Assembly: GCF_016785085.1 (NCBI RefSeq)
Contig: NZ_JAENHO010000010.1
Coordinates: forward strand, 248,001-312,000
Direction: 5' to 3'
Origin: Paractinoplanes lichenicola
GTDB lineage: Bacteria > Actinomycetota > Actinomycetes > Mycobacteriales > Micromonosporaceae
DNA: 64,000 nucleotides
The translations under genes and the position numbers were made by a program. Below are positions 43,299 to 52,465 of the stretch, piece after piece. Every line of letters starts with the position of its first letter. Position 1 is the first letter of the stretch. The notes below the pieces were generated by a model. It had not been told where the DNA came from and ran no database searches. It saw only the letters and a program-made list of their open reading frames with translations.

Positions 43299-44282
43299 TT
43301 AGTTGGTTGCCATTTCGGACATGTCGGTCGGCGTCTTGATGTCGTAGAGCCGGGCCGCGTTCAGGCCCAGGATCTTCTGCTTGATCGCCGGAGTCAGCAC
43401 CCCGTATTCACCCTGCATGTCACCCGGGATCTGGAAGTCGACGAACCTCTCGATCAGCCACTTCGGCTGCCAGACCGCGTAGTCGCTGCCGAACAGGATC
43501 CGATCCTCGCCGATCCAATAGAGCAGCTCCCCGATGATCCGCGCGAAGTAGCGCGGCCGGCTGTGCAGGAACGGCAGGGCCATCGCCAGTCCCCCGTACA
43601 CGTTGGGCTCCTGCGTGGCGATCCAGCAGAAGTCCTCGAGCCGGGGCAGCCCGACGTGCTCCACGACGAAGCGCAGGCCGGGAAAGGCGGTGGCGGCGTC
43701 GTCCACGTCGGCTACGTCGAACGCGTCCCGGTTCATCGGATAGACCGTCGGCCCCTTGTGCACGTGGATGTTCCTGATGCCCAGGGCTTCGCACTTCTCC
43801 AGATACCGGTACGCCCACGGGTCGCTGAGCTTCCAGCCCTTGTTGTCCCCCTTCCACTCGGCGGTGCAGACGTTGACGCCCCGCAGGTGCCAGCGCTCGT
43901 GCAGCGCCTCCAGCTTCGCCAGCCCGGCCTCGCCGTCGCGCGGGTCCCAGCGGCCGTTGACGACGAACCGGCCCGGATGCCGCTCGGCCATCTCGCCGTT
44001 CTGCTCGGTGGTGTCGAACCCGTTGACGAACCAGTCGGACAGGTACGTCGACTGCAAGATGGCCACGTCGGCGTAGCCCACGTCGAACAGGTCGTGGATC
44101 ATGCGGGCCTCGGGGTAGCGCTCGAACTCGCTCAGCGTCCACTTGTGCTCGTCGGGCGAGAGGCTCGAGTGGTACCCGTACAGGCAATTGATGTAGCCCT
44201 CGCCGTACCGGTTGATCTGGTTGGCTGGACTCCCGTCCCAGAAATGCGTGTGCGCGTCGACGATGAAGAGCTCGCGGTACAT
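43299..44282 (-). CDS. Amidohydrolase-family protein
   Basis: This 327-residue TIM-barrel protein of the amidohydrolase-2 type has the metal motif VDAHTHFWDG (HxH) near the N-terminus, HVHKGPTV and VVEHVGLPRLEDF in the middle, and RILFGSDYAVWQPKW with the catalytic Asp. Similar proteins sit beside alcohol dehydrogenase in actinobacterial propane/phenol-monooxygenase clusters. The ATG overlaps the upstream dehydrogenase stop (TGATG), so the two form an operon. No monooxygenase genes are present here, so the substrate is open. Confidence 0.82.
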   Translation of the reverse strand: MYRELFIVDAHTHFWDGSPANQINRYGEGYINCLYGYHSSLSPDEHKWTLSEFERYPEARMIHDLFDVGYADVAILQSTYLSDWFVNGFDTTEQNGEMAERHPGRFVVNGRWDPRDGEAGLAKLEALHERWHLRGVNVCTAEWKGDNKGWKLSDPWAYRYLEKCEALGIRNIHVHKGPTVYPMNRDAFDVADVDDAATAFPGLRFVVEHVGLPRLEDFCWIATQEPNVYGGLAMALPFLHSRPRYFARIIGELLYWIGEDRILFGSDYAVWQPKWLIERFVDFQIPGDMQGEYGVLTPAIKQKILGLNAARLYDIKTPTDMSEMATN

Positions 44283-45280
44283 CAGGGCACGAGGATGCCG
44301 CGGCCCTGCAGCCGGCCGGCCTCCAGATCGTCCATCGCCTCGTTGACCGCCGCCAGCGGGTACTGCCGCGTGTGCAGCGTGACCTTGCCCAGCGCGGCCA
44401 GGGTCATCAGCTCGTCGAGGTCGTTGTAGGAGCCGACCAGGTTGCCGATGATGTTGCGCTCGGTGGAGATCAGGTCGATGGTCGGGATGTTCACCGCGCC
44501 GCCGTAGCCGATCACGTAGTAGCTGCCGGCCCGCCGGGTCATCGTCAGGCCGAGCGACTCGGCGCCCTGCTCGCCGACGAAGTCGAGCACCACGTTCGCG
44601 CTGTCGGCCAGGTCGTCGCCACTGGCCAGCACCTCGTGGGCGCCCAGCTCGGTGGCCAGCTCGCGGGCCTTCTCGTTGGGGTCGATCACGACCACCTTGG
44701 CCGCGGTCATGGCGACCAGGCACTGGATGCCGATGTGGCCGAGCCCGCCCGCCCCGATCACCACACAGGTCTGCCCGGGATAGAGCAAGGGCACAGCCTT
44801 CCGTACGGCGTGATAGGCCGTGAGACCGGCGTCGGCCAGCGCGGCCACGGCGGCCGGTTCGAGCCCGTCGGCCAGTTTGACCACCGAGCGGGCGCTGGTC
44901 AGCAGCAGCTCGGCCATGCCGCCGTCGGTGTCGATGCCGGGGAACTTGTTGTTCTCGCAGTGCACGTCGTCGCCCGCGCGGCAGGCCCGGCACAGCCCGC
45001 AGGTCACGAGCGGGTGCAGGATGACCGCGTCGCCGGGGGCCACGTTGGTGACCGCGCTGCCGACCTCCTGCACCCAGCCCGCGTTCTCGTGGCCGATCAC
45101 GTACGGGAGTTGGACGCCGGACTTCTCGGCCCACTGGCCCTCGATGATGTGCAGGTCGGTGCGGCACAGTCCGGCCGCACCGACCTTGACGATGACGTCG
45201 AGCGGGCCGGTGATCGTCGGTTCCGGCACGTCGTCGATCGACGGCCGCTTGCCGTAGGAGTGAACTCGGACAGCCTTCAT
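44282..45280 (-). CDS. Zinc-dependent alcohol dehydrogenase
   Basis: This 332-residue medium-chain dehydrogenase has the catalytic zinc motif CRTDLHIIEGQWAE and GHENAGWVQEVGS. Its structural zinc loop keeps cysteines in VTCGLCRACRAGDDVHC, and the Rossmann motif is VVIGAGGLGHIGIQCL. The Asp after strand two (VVVIDPNEKAR) favours NAD over NADP. It probably oxidises an alcohol whose product the co-transcribed amidohydrolase-family protein handles. It heads the leftward pair. Confidence 0.88.
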   Translation of the reverse strand: MKAVRVHSYGKRPSIDDVPEPTITGPLDVIVKVGAAGLCRTDLHIIEGQWAEKSGVQLPYVIGHENAGWVQEVGSAVTNVAPGDAVILHPLVTCGLCRACRAGDDVHCENNKFPGIDTDGGMAELLLTSARSVVKLADGLEPAAVAALADAGLTAYHAVRKAVPLLYPGQTCVVIGAGGLGHIGIQCLVAMTAAKVVVIDPNEKARELATELGAHEVLASGDDLADSANVVLDFVGEQGAESLGLTMTRRAGSYYVIGYGGAVNIPTIDLISTERNIIGNLVGSYNDLDELMTLAALGKVTLHTRQYPLAAVNEAMDDLEAGRLQGRGILVP

Positions 45281-45331
45281 CGGCTACGCCTCCTCTTGTC
45301 GTCGCTGACTAGAGGGTGCGTAGCCGACGGG

Positions 45332-47449
45332 CTAGTGCGTAAGTTCGGGTTCAGATGATGACAAGGGTGTTTCCTCTTGGTCGCGCGATTCGAGGTGCAG
45401 CTTCGAGGGCCACCACATCCACCGCCCGACATCCAGGTTGAGCGCGGTCACCAGCACCGAGCGCACGATCAGCGTGTCGAGCAGGACGCCGAACGCCACC
45501 GCGAACCCTATCTGCACGAACGCGACCAGCGGCAGGCTGGCCAGCGCCGAGAACGTGCCCGCGAGCACGATGCCGGCCGAGGTGATCACGCCGCCGGTCG
45601 CGGCCAGGCCGATCAGCGCGCCACGCCGGGTGCCGTGCTGCAGCGCCTCCTCCCGCACCCGGGTCATCAGGAAGATGTTGTAGTCGATGCCCAGGGCGAC
45701 CAGGAACACGAAGACGAACAGCGGGAACGACGTGTCCTCGGCCGAGAAGTCGAACAGGTAGCGGAAGGCCAGGATGCTCACGCCGAGCGCGGCCGCGAAC
45801 GAGAGCACCACCGTCGCGATGAGGATCAGCGGCGCCACGATCGCCCGCAGCAGCAGGCCCAGGATGATCAGCACGACGAGCAGCACGAGCGGGATGATCA
45901 GCCGGTTGTCGTGCCGGTTGGCGTCGTTGATGTCGACCACCACCGCGGTGTAGCCACCGACCTTGGCGTCGGCGCCCGGTATCGGATGCAGCGCGGCGCG
46001 GGCGTCCGCCACCGTCTGCTGCGCGGCCTGGCTGTCCGGGGCCGCGGTCAGCGTGCCGTCGATCATGGCCAGGCCGTCCTTGACCACGGGGTCGGCGACC
46101 TCGCTGATGCCGGGCACCTGACCCAGCGCCCGGCTCACCTGGTCGGCGGTCGCGGCGTTGGCGATCACCGTGACGGGCTGCCCGCCGCCGGCCGGGAAGT
46201 GCCGGGCCAGGGCCTGTTCGGCGACCGTGGACGGCTGCTCGGTGGTGAACTGCTCGGCCGAGGTCAGCCCCACGGCGTTGGACTGCAGCAGGCCCAGCGC
46301 CATCGCGCCCAGCACCACGGCCGTGCCGATCCAGACCGTGCGCGGGCGGCGCGAGACCCGGCCGCCGAGCCGGGACCAGAAGCCGGTCGCGGTCGGCTCG
46401 GCGGTGCCGTAACGGGGGCGGACCGGCCAGAACAGCCACCGGCCGCAGATCACCAGCAGGGCCGGGAGCAGCGACACCATCGCACCCAGGCCGACGGCGA
46501 TGCCGATCGCGGCCACCGGGCCCAGGCCCGCGGTCGAGTTGAGTTCGGCCAGCGACAGGCAGAGCATGCCGACGACCACGGTGGCGGCGCTGGCGATGAT
46601 CGCGGGGCCGGCCCGGTGCAGGGCGAACTGCATCGCCTCGTGCCGGTCCTCGTGCCGGCGCAGCTCCTCGCGATAGCGCGCCACCAGCAGCAGCGCGTAG
46701 TCGGTGCCGGCCCCGAAGACCAGCACCGTGAGGATGCCCGCGCTCTGCGCGTTGACCGCCAGGTCGGCGTACTTGGCGAGCAGATAGATGACCGCCTGCG
46801 AGCTGGTCAGGGCCACGCCCGCGGTCAGGATCGGCAAGAGCCACAAGACCGGGCTGCGGTACGTGATGAGCAGGATGATCGCCACGACGGCGAGCGTGGT
46901 GTAGAGCAGGGTGCCGTCGATGCCCGCGAACGCGCCGGCCGAGTCGGCGGCCGACGCCACCGGGCCGGCCAGATAGATGTCGAGGCCCGGCGGAGCGTTC
47001 GTCTTCGCGGTGTCCGTGATCGCGTTGGCGATGTCGGGGATCGCGTCCCACCCGTCATCGGTGATCTTGACCGGGACGATGACCTGGATGGCCCCCTTGT
47101 CCTGGCTCGGCACCGGGCCGATCACCTGGCCGGTGACGCCCTCGACCGAGCCCATCCGGCCCACGTCGGCCTGGGCCTTGGCCAGGTCGGCGGGCGTGAC
47201 CGTGCCGCCGGCCCGCTCGTAGACGACGATCGCCGGGGCGATGTCGTCGGGCTGGAACTGTCTTTGCAGGTCGGCGACCTGGGTCGCCTCCGCGCCGCCG
47301 GGTAGCCACGCGGAATTGTCGTTTTTCTCGACGCTGGTCAGTTTGCCGGCCAGCGGAGCCGCCAGAAGAAGAATGCCGATCCAGAAGGCGAGCACGATCC
47401 ACTTCGACCAACGGCCGCAGACCAGCCTCGCCACCCCACCCGTAGCCAT
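45332..47449 (-). CDS. MMPL-family membrane transporter
   Basis: This 705-residue RND-type transporter has twelve predicted helices in two similar halves, each with a large external loop. The N-terminus is RLVCGRWSKWIVLAFWIGILL. The first half has SAGILTVLVFGAGTDYALLL and RYREELRRHEDR; the second has FPLFVFVFLVALGIDYNIFL and TRVREEALQHGTRRG. The GTDYALLL and GIDYNIFL segments carry the proton-relay Asp-Tyr pairs. Related proteins export lipids or hydrophobic compounds. ATG 47449 follows a G-rich stretch. No partner gene is evident. Confidence 0.88.
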   Translation of the reverse strand: MATGGVARLVCGRWSKWIVLAFWIGILLLAAPLAGKLTSVEKNDNSAWLPGGAEATQVADLQRQFQPDDIAPAIVVYERAGGTVTPADLAKAQADVGRMGSVEGVTGQVIGPVPSQDKGAIQVIVPVKITDDGWDAIPDIANAITDTAKTNAPPGLDIYLAGPVASAADSAGAFAGIDGTLLYTTLAVVAIILLITYRSPVLWLLPILTAGVALTSSQAVIYLLAKYADLAVNAQSAGILTVLVFGAGTDYALLLVARYREELRRHEDRHEAMQFALHRAGPAIIASAATVVVGMLCLSLAELNSTAGLGPVAAIGIAVGLGAMVSLLPALLVICGRWLFWPVRPRYGTAEPTATGFWSRLGGRVSRRPRTVWIGTAVVLGAMALGLLQSNAVGLTSAEQFTTEQPSTVAEQALARHFPAGGGQPVTVIANAATADQVSRALGQVPGISEVADPVVKDGLAMIDGTLTAAPDSQAAQQTVADARAALHPIPGADAKVGGYTAVVVDINDANRHDNRLIIPLVLLVVLIILGLLLRAIVAPLILIATVVLSFAAALGVSILAFRYLFDFSAEDTSFPLFVFVFLVALGIDYNIFLMTRVREEALQHGTRRGALIGLAATGGVITSAGIVLAGTFSALASLPLVAFVQIGFAVAFGVLLDTLIVRSVLVTALNLDVGRWMWWPSKLHLESRDQEETPLSSSEPELTH

Positions 47450-47631
47450 CTCGTATCCCCCCGAGACACCGGTGCCTGACTGGCGGAGCGTATGGCCCAC
47501 CCTGGTCACGGGCAAATACTTCTCAGGGATAACTCAGGGGGATTTCAGCCGCCCGAAGTCCACTGTGTCCGGCCACGGGGCAAACGTCCCTGGGTCGCGT
47601 GCTCCAAGGTCATTTCGGCATAATCCTATGG

Positions 47632-47895
47632 GTGACCAATTGGGAATTCGCGCGGCTCGAGTACCGCGCCGCCGGCACGCTCGGCGCGGACCGGTTCATG
47701 GACTGGACGGCGACCTTTCACCACCCGGGCGGCGTGCTGCGCTGGGGCACCGACGAGCGCTTCGACGACCTGCGCCATCTGAACCGGGCAGGCGCGGCCG
47801 GCTGGCAGGCGTACGACCGGGCCGCCATGCACGTGCACAACGAGCCGCACCGCCTGAGCAGCGTGACATATTCCATGCGGCGGCCCGTGCCGTGA
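47632..47895 (+). CDS. Small hypothetical protein
   Basis: This 87-residue protein (VTNWEFARLEYRAAG, WTATFHHPGGVLRWG, RLSSVTYSMRR) is probably a compact alpha/beta fold. CATAAT at 47619-47624 lies 7 nt before GTG 47632, fitting a leaderless start. I do not recognise the family. It lies 16 bp upstream of smpB. Confidence 0.55.
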   Translation: MTNWEFARLEYRAAGTLGADRFMDWTATFHHPGGVLRWGTDERFDDLRHLNRAGAAGWQAYDRAAMHVHNEPHRLSSVTYSMRRPVP

Positions 47896-47911
47896 GGCTA
47901 ACCTCTGCTGC

Positions 47912-48394
47912 GTGAGCAGGGAGACCGGACGCAAGCTGATCGCCTCGAACAAGAAGGCGCGGCACGACTACGCCATCCTCAAGACGTACGAGGCGGGTCT
48001 CGTGCTGGCCGGCACCGAGGTCAAATCGCTGCGCGAGGGCCGGGCCTCGCTGGTCGACGCGTTCGCCCAGGAGCACGAGGGCGAGATCATGCTGTACGGG
48101 TTGCACATCGCCGAGTACGGCTACGGCAGCTGGACCAACCACGCGCCGCGCCGCACCCGCAAGCTGCTGCTGCACAAGTCCGAGATCGTCAAGATCCTGG
48201 CCCAGCTGCGCGACGGCAACGGGCTCACCCTGGTGCCGCTCTCGATGTATTTCAACGAGGGCTGGGCCAAGGTCGAGCTCGGCCTCGCGCGCGGCCTCCG
48301 GTCGTACGACAAACGGCAGGTGCTGGCCGCGAAGGACGCCCAGAAAGAGATCGCCCGCGAGATGGGCCGCCGCCTGAAGGGCCGCACCCGATAA
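47912..48394 (+). CDS. smpB: SsrA-binding protein
   Basis: This 160-residue protein binds tmRNA and brings it to stalled ribosomes. Family motifs are IASNKKARHDYAILKTYEAG, LAGTEVKSLREGRASLVDAF, NEGWAKVELGLARG and the basic tail KDAQKEIAREMGRRLKG. TAACCT (47899-47904) lies 7 nt before the GTG start, without a ribosome-binding site, so it is probably leaderless. The ssrA gene that often follows smpB is not visible in this window. Confidence 0.95.
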   Translation: MSRETGRKLIASNKKARHDYAILKTYEAGLVLAGTEVKSLREGRASLVDAFAQEHEGEIMLYGLHIAEYGYGSWTNHAPRRTRKLLLHKSEIVKILAQLRDGNGLTLVPLSMYFNEGWAKVELGLARGLRSYDKRQVLAAKDAQKEIAREMGRRLKGRTR

Positions 48395-48411
48395 CGGCCT
48401 AGAGTGATCAA

Positions 48412-49431
48412 GTGGAATTTGGACTCGATACTTTCGGCGACGTCACCGTCGACGAGCACGGCCAGAAGCTGCCGTACGCGCAAGTGATCCGCAACGTCGT
48501 CGAGCAGGCCGTGCTCGCCGACCGCCTGGGCATCGACGGCTTCGGCCTCGGCGAGCACCACCGCGACGACTTCGCGGTCTCCGCCCCCGAGATCGTGCTG
48601 GCCGCCATCGCCGCGCGCACCGAGCGGATCAGGCTGGGCACCGCGGTCACCGTGCTCAGCTCGGACGACCCGGTCCGCGTCTTCGAGCGGTTCGCCACGC
48701 TCGACGCGGTCTCGAACGGACGGGCCGAGATCATCCTGGGCCGCGGCTCGTTCACCGAGTCGTTCCCGCTGTTCGGCTATGACCTGACCGACTACGAGCG
48801 GCTCTTCGAGGAGAAGGCCGACCTGATGGCCAAGCTGCTCGACGAGGGCCCGGTCACGTGGTCGGGCACGGTCCGGCCGCCGCTGACCGACCAGCAGGTC
48901 TACCCCAAGACCGAGTCGGGCCACATCCGTACGTGGATCGGGGTCGGCGGCAGCCCCGAGTCGGTGGTCCGCGCGGCGCAGCACGGCCTGCCCCTGGTGC
49001 TGGCGATCATCGGCGGCGAGCCGGTGCGGTTCGCCCCCTACGTCGAGCTCTACCAGCGCGCGCTCAAGGAGTTCGAGCAGCCCTCCCTGCCGGTCGCCGC
49101 GCACTGCCCCGGCTTCGTCGCCGAGACCGACGAGGAAGCCGTCGAGCTGCTGTGGCCGCACGCGCGCAACATGCTCAACCGGATCGGTCGCGAGCGGGGC
49201 TGGCCGCCGCTGAGCCGCGACAAGTTCGAGATCGACGTCCGCGACGGCGCCTGGCACGTCGGCTCGCCCGAGACGGTCGCGCAGAAGGTCGCGCACACGA
49301 TCAAGCACCTCGGCATCCAGCGCTTCGACCTGAAGTACTCGGCCGGCACGCTGCCCCACGAGCACATGATGAAAGCCATTTCCCTGTACGGCGAGCAGGT
49401 CGTCCCGCGGGTGAAGGAACTGCTCGCCTAG
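48412..49431 (+). CDS. Luciferase-like flavin/F420 oxidoreductase
   Basis: This 339-residue LLM-class TIM-barrel oxidoreductase has the motifs FGLGEHHRDDFAVSAPEIVL, IRLGTAVTVLSSDDPVR, EIILGRGSFTESFPLFGYD and WIGVGGSPESVVRAA. Members use FMNH2 or reduced F420; the cofactor is not clear here. TAGAGT (48400-48405) is exactly six bases before GTG 48412, a clean leaderless signal. The gene ends at a strong shared terminator. Confidence 0.85.
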   Translation: MEFGLDTFGDVTVDEHGQKLPYAQVIRNVVEQAVLADRLGIDGFGLGEHHRDDFAVSAPEIVLAAIAARTERIRLGTAVTVLSSDDPVRVFERFATLDAVSNGRAEIILGRGSFTESFPLFGYDLTDYERLFEEKADLMAKLLDEGPVTWSGTVRPPLTDQQVYPKTESGHIRTWIGVGGSPESVVRAAQHGLPLVLAIIGGEPVRFAPYVELYQRALKEFEQPSLPVAAHCPGFVAETDEEAVELLWPHARNMLNRIGRERGWPPLSRDKFEIDVRDGAWHVGSPETVAQKVAHTIKHLGIQRFDLKYSAGTLPHEHMMKAISLYGEQVVPRVKELLA

Positions 49432-49441
49432 GACCGCACAG

Positions 49442-49476
49442 CAAAGGGGGCCGGCCTTCCCAGCCGGCCCCCTTTG
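49442..49476. terminator. Bidirectional terminator
   Basis: A perfect 14-bp stem (49442-49455 with 49463-49476) with a 7-nt loop lies between the convergent oxidoreductase and sugar-binding genes. AAA/TTT at the stem base gives short U-tracts on both strands. Confidence 0.88.
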
Positions 49477-49488
49477 GTGCGTCTGCTG

Positions 49489-50640
49489 CTAGTTGGTGCC
49501 GTTCTCCGACTCGTCATCGGCGAACTCGCCGATCTTGTGCTGCTGGCACAGGGCGAGGTATTTGCCCTTGCAGAGCTCGGCCTGGTCGATGTAGTCGTCC
49601 TCGAGCACGACATTGAGGTTGGTGATCGTGATCGCCTGCGGCTTGAGCGGGATGTAGGGCACGTAGCCGGCGGACTCGGGGTCCTTGATCGTCTCGGTGA
49701 CCTTCGGGTCCACGCCCTTGAACAGGTCGATCGCCACCCGGGCGGCGTTCGTCGCCTCGTTCTTCACGGCCTTGTAGACCGTCATGCACTGCTCGCCGGT
49801 CAGGATGTTCTGCAGGCCCTCGAGCGTGGCGTCCTGACCGGTGACCGGCACGGTGCCGCTGCGCTTGTACTTGCGGAGCACCTTGATGACCGCGTTGCCG
49901 ATGCCGTCGTTGGCCGCGAGCACGCCGCTGATCTGGGGCGTCTGGCGCAGCATCTGCTCAAAGATCTTGCCGGCCTCGTCGTTGTCCCAGTCCGGCACCC
50001 ACTGGGCCGGGCCGTTGGTGTACTCCGCGGAGTTGTACTTCTCGTTCAGCACGCTCTCGTAGCCGTCCTTGAACAGCGTGGCGTTGTTGTCCGAGGGCGA
50101 GCCGTTGAGCTGGGCGATCAGCGGGTTCTTGACGTTCTTGGCGGCCAGGCACTTGGTCAGCCCGTAGCCCTGGAGCTCGCCGACCTCGACGTTGTTGAAG
50201 CTGACGTAGTAATTGGCGTTGCCGTTGAGAGTGAGCCGGTCGTAGTCGATCGTCGGGATCTTCTTCTCGCGCGCCTTGTCCAGCACGGTCTTGCCGCTCT
50301 CGGAGTCGAGGTTGGCGATGATCAGCACCTTGACGCCGTCGTTGACCATCCGCTCGCCGGTCTGCACGAACTTCGCGCGATCGCCCTCCGCGTTCACGAT
50401 CTCGACGGGGACCTTGGCCGCGTCGAACGCCGCCTTGAGATATTTCGGGTCCTCGTCGCGCCAGCGGTTCGAGCTCTTGGTGTCGGGCAGGATCACGCCG
50501 ACCCGAGCCTTGCCGTTGCCGCCGCTCGTAGTGCCCCCGCCACTACTCGCGTCGCCGGAATCGCCGGAGTCGTCACACGCAGTCATGGTGGCCGACGCCA
50601 TCAGGCCGACGGCGGCGATAGCCAGCAGTTTCTTGCGCAT
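49489..50640 (-). CDS. Sugar-binding lipoprotein of an ABC importer (xylose/ribose type)
   Basis: This 383-residue extracytoplasmic lipoprotein has a signal peptide with lipobox MTAC, a Ser/Gly/Asp linker, and a periplasmic-binding-protein-1 fold. The fold begins ARVGVILPDTKSSNRWRDED and contains ANLDSESGKTVLDKAREKKI, IAQLNGSPSDNNATLFKDGY and ANDGIGNAVIKVL, which resemble XylF/ChvE-like sugar receptors. No permease or ATPase gene is adjacent, so it is an orphan receptor or serves a distant transporter. The 360-bp gap upstream (50641-51000) contains GGACG/CGTCC dyads. Confidence 0.85.
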   Translation of the reverse strand: MRKKLLAIAAVGLMASATMTACDDSGDSGDASSGGGTTSGGNGKARVGVILPDTKSSNRWRDEDPKYLKAAFDAAKVPVEIVNAEGDRAKFVQTGERMVNDGVKVLIIANLDSESGKTVLDKAREKKIPTIDYDRLTLNGNANYYVSFNNVEVGELQGYGLTKCLAAKNVKNPLIAQLNGSPSDNNATLFKDGYESVLNEKYNSAEYTNGPAQWVPDWDNDEAGKIFEQMLRQTPQISGVLAANDGIGNAVIKVLRKYKRSGTVPVTGQDATLEGLQNILTGEQCMTVYKAVKNEATNAARVAIDLFKGVDPKVTETIKDPESAGYVPYIPLKPQAITITNLNVVLEDDYIDQAELCKGKYLALCQQHKIGEFADDESENGTN

Positions 50641-50840
50641 CTAGGGAAGCTTCCTCTCCGGGTGGAACTTCGACCTGTGTGAGGCTCCGCACGAGTCGCC
50701 CAAGTATCAGGCAGACGGGGCGCGCCCGACAGGGGGTACGGCACCGGAGAGAAAAATAGTTCATTTCCCGTCCGTAAGCACCCTCGCGTTACGTTCGGTA
50801 TCGGCAATTGTGATCTTTTCCTGGTCAGCGACGGCGGCCC

Positions 50841-50882
50841 GGACGAAAAATCGTCCGTCAGGACGTTCGCCCCGTCCGGACG
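50841..50882. promoter_or_regulatory. Cluster of GGACG/CGTCC dyads
   Basis: GGACGA-AAAA-TCGTCC (50841-50856), CGTCC-GTCA-GGACG (50852-50865) and CGTCCGGACG (50873-50882) overlap or adjoin in the gap upstream of the sugar-binding gene. They could be operators. I see nothing else in the gap. Confidence 0.4.
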
Positions 50883-51000
50883 CCGCCCGGGGTCGTCCAT
50901 TCGGCCTGCTCCCGGCCCGAAAAGAACGGGAATGCTTTCTCGGCCCGAAATGAATACGCAGAGCAAATGAATGACTACTCGCAGCTAATTCGCGCCTTCT

Positions 51001-52347
51001 TTACCAGGGTACGACGGCGTAGTTCTTCAGCAGCACTCCGTGCACGGGCTCCCCGGCCTCCCCCAGCCGTACAGGGTGATAGATCCGCGCGGCGGCGTCG
51101 ACCACGTCGAGCGGCGGCCGCCACCCCGCGGCGGCACGACGCAGCCGCACCTCGGCCGGGTTCTCGTCGGTGATCCACCCGGTGTCCACGCCGCACATGT
51201 GCACCCCGTCGCGGGCCAGGCCGGGCGCGGCGACCCGGGTCAGCATGTTGAGGCCGGCCTTGCTGACCGACGTGTGCGGATGCCGCTCCGGCCCGGGATC
51301 ACCCGCGGCGAACCAGCCCTCGCGACCGGTCACGTTCACCACGTACCGGTTCCGGGTGCCCGGCGCCGTCAACGCCCCGTGCAGCCTGTCGACCAGCAGG
51401 AACGGCGCCACGACGTTGACCAGCTGCACCTCGAGCAGCTCGACCGGGTCGACCGCGCCGATCCGCGAGTTCCACGAATTCGTGGCGCCGGCGACGATCA
51501 GCGCGCCGGTCGCGTCGGTCGCTTCCTTGCCGGCCGCTTCTTCGCCGGCCGCTTCGAGTGCGGCGCTCCACTCCGGCGGCGCCGCGCCCGGACGATAGCC
51601 GGACACGGTCTCGACGGCCCGGCTGTCGCGGGCGGCCAGCAGCTCCGCCGCCACCAGCGGCTGATAGGCCCAGCCGGGCCGGCGTACGGTCTGGGCCGCG
51701 TTGTTGACCAGGATGTCGAGCCGCCCGTCGGCCGCCAGCCGCTCGGCCAGCTCCAGCACCTGACGCGGGTCGCGCAGGTCGGCCCCGATGATCCGCAACG
51801 CGGGCAGCCAGTCGGCGGCGTCCGGCTCCTCGGCGTAGCGCCGCCGGGCATCGGCCGGGAAGCGGGTCACCACTGTGACCGCGGCCCCGTCGCGCAGCAG
51901 CTTCAACGCCACCTGAAACCCGATCTTGACCCGGCCCCCGGTGACGACGGCCCGCCGCCCCGTCAGGTCGGCCCGCGCGTCCCGATGCTCGCGGTGCAGG
52001 CCGGCGCAGCGCGGGCAAAGCGCGTGATAGAAGGCGTCAACCTCCCGATACCGCCCCCGACACGCGTAGCAGCGCCGATCCCGCCTCGTCCGCCCACTGA
52101 CGTCAGTGGCCGCCGCGGCCACCGGCACCCCCTCGCCCCGATCCGCCGCCGCCGTGGCCGCCTCGGCCACCACCGCCCGATCCCCCGCCGCGGTCCGCCG
52201 CCGCCGCTCCGCCTTGCGCTGCCGCTGACCGTCCTTGACCAGGCCGTCGACCGCCCGCTGCACCCGCAACCGCACCGGATCGTCGACGGGCAGCCCGCGC
52301 ACCTCCCCCAACACCCGCAGCGCGGCCTCGATCTGCTCGCCATCCAT
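51001..52347 (-). CDS. SDR-family oxidoreductase with N-terminal zinc ribbon
   Basis: This 448-residue protein starts with a helical segment (MDGEQIEAALRVLGEV), followed by an Arg/Ala-rich stretch. A CYACRGRYREVDAFYHALC-PRC zinc-ribbon-like motif lies near 95-120, and then an SDR Rossmann fold (RRAVVTGGRVKIGFQVALKL, LDILVNNAAQTVRRP). The usual catalytic YxxxK reads TSVSK, so the tyrosine is missing, and the lysine is kept. ATG 52347 has GGGGGTGG upstream. The combination is unusual; reduction chemistry may differ from classical SDRs. Confidence 0.75.
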   Translation of the reverse strand: MDGEQIEAALRVLGEVRGLPVDDPVRLRVQRAVDGLVKDGQRQRKAERRRRTAAGDRAVVAEAATAAADRGEGVPVAAAATDVSGRTRRDRRCYACRGRYREVDAFYHALCPRCAGLHREHRDARADLTGRRAVVTGGRVKIGFQVALKLLRDGAAVTVVTRFPADARRRYAEEPDAADWLPALRIIGADLRDPRQVLELAERLAADGRLDILVNNAAQTVRRPGWAYQPLVAAELLAARDSRAVETVSGYRPGAAPPEWSAALEAAGEEAAGKEATDATGALIVAGATNSWNSRIGAVDPVELLEVQLVNVVAPFLLVDRLHGALTAPGTRNRYVVNVTGREGWFAAGDPGPERHPHTSVSKAGLNMLTRVAAPGLARDGVHMCGVDTGWITDENPAEVRLRRAAAGWRPPLDVVDAAARIYHPVRLGEAGEPVHGVLLKNYAVVPW

Positions 52348-52465
52348 CGCCCACCCCCGGAAGCCCTGCCGGCGGACGGTCACCACCAAGCGAACCTCGC
52401 AAGCGTGGCCGGGCCCCGACGCGGACAGCATGCCAGCGCGCCACCAACCCCGAAAAGCGGACGGC

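Noticed and set aside
48395..48411. tmRNA (ssrA) expected after smpB
   Set aside because: The next gene begins 18 bp after smpB, and no tmRNA-like sequence is seen nearby.
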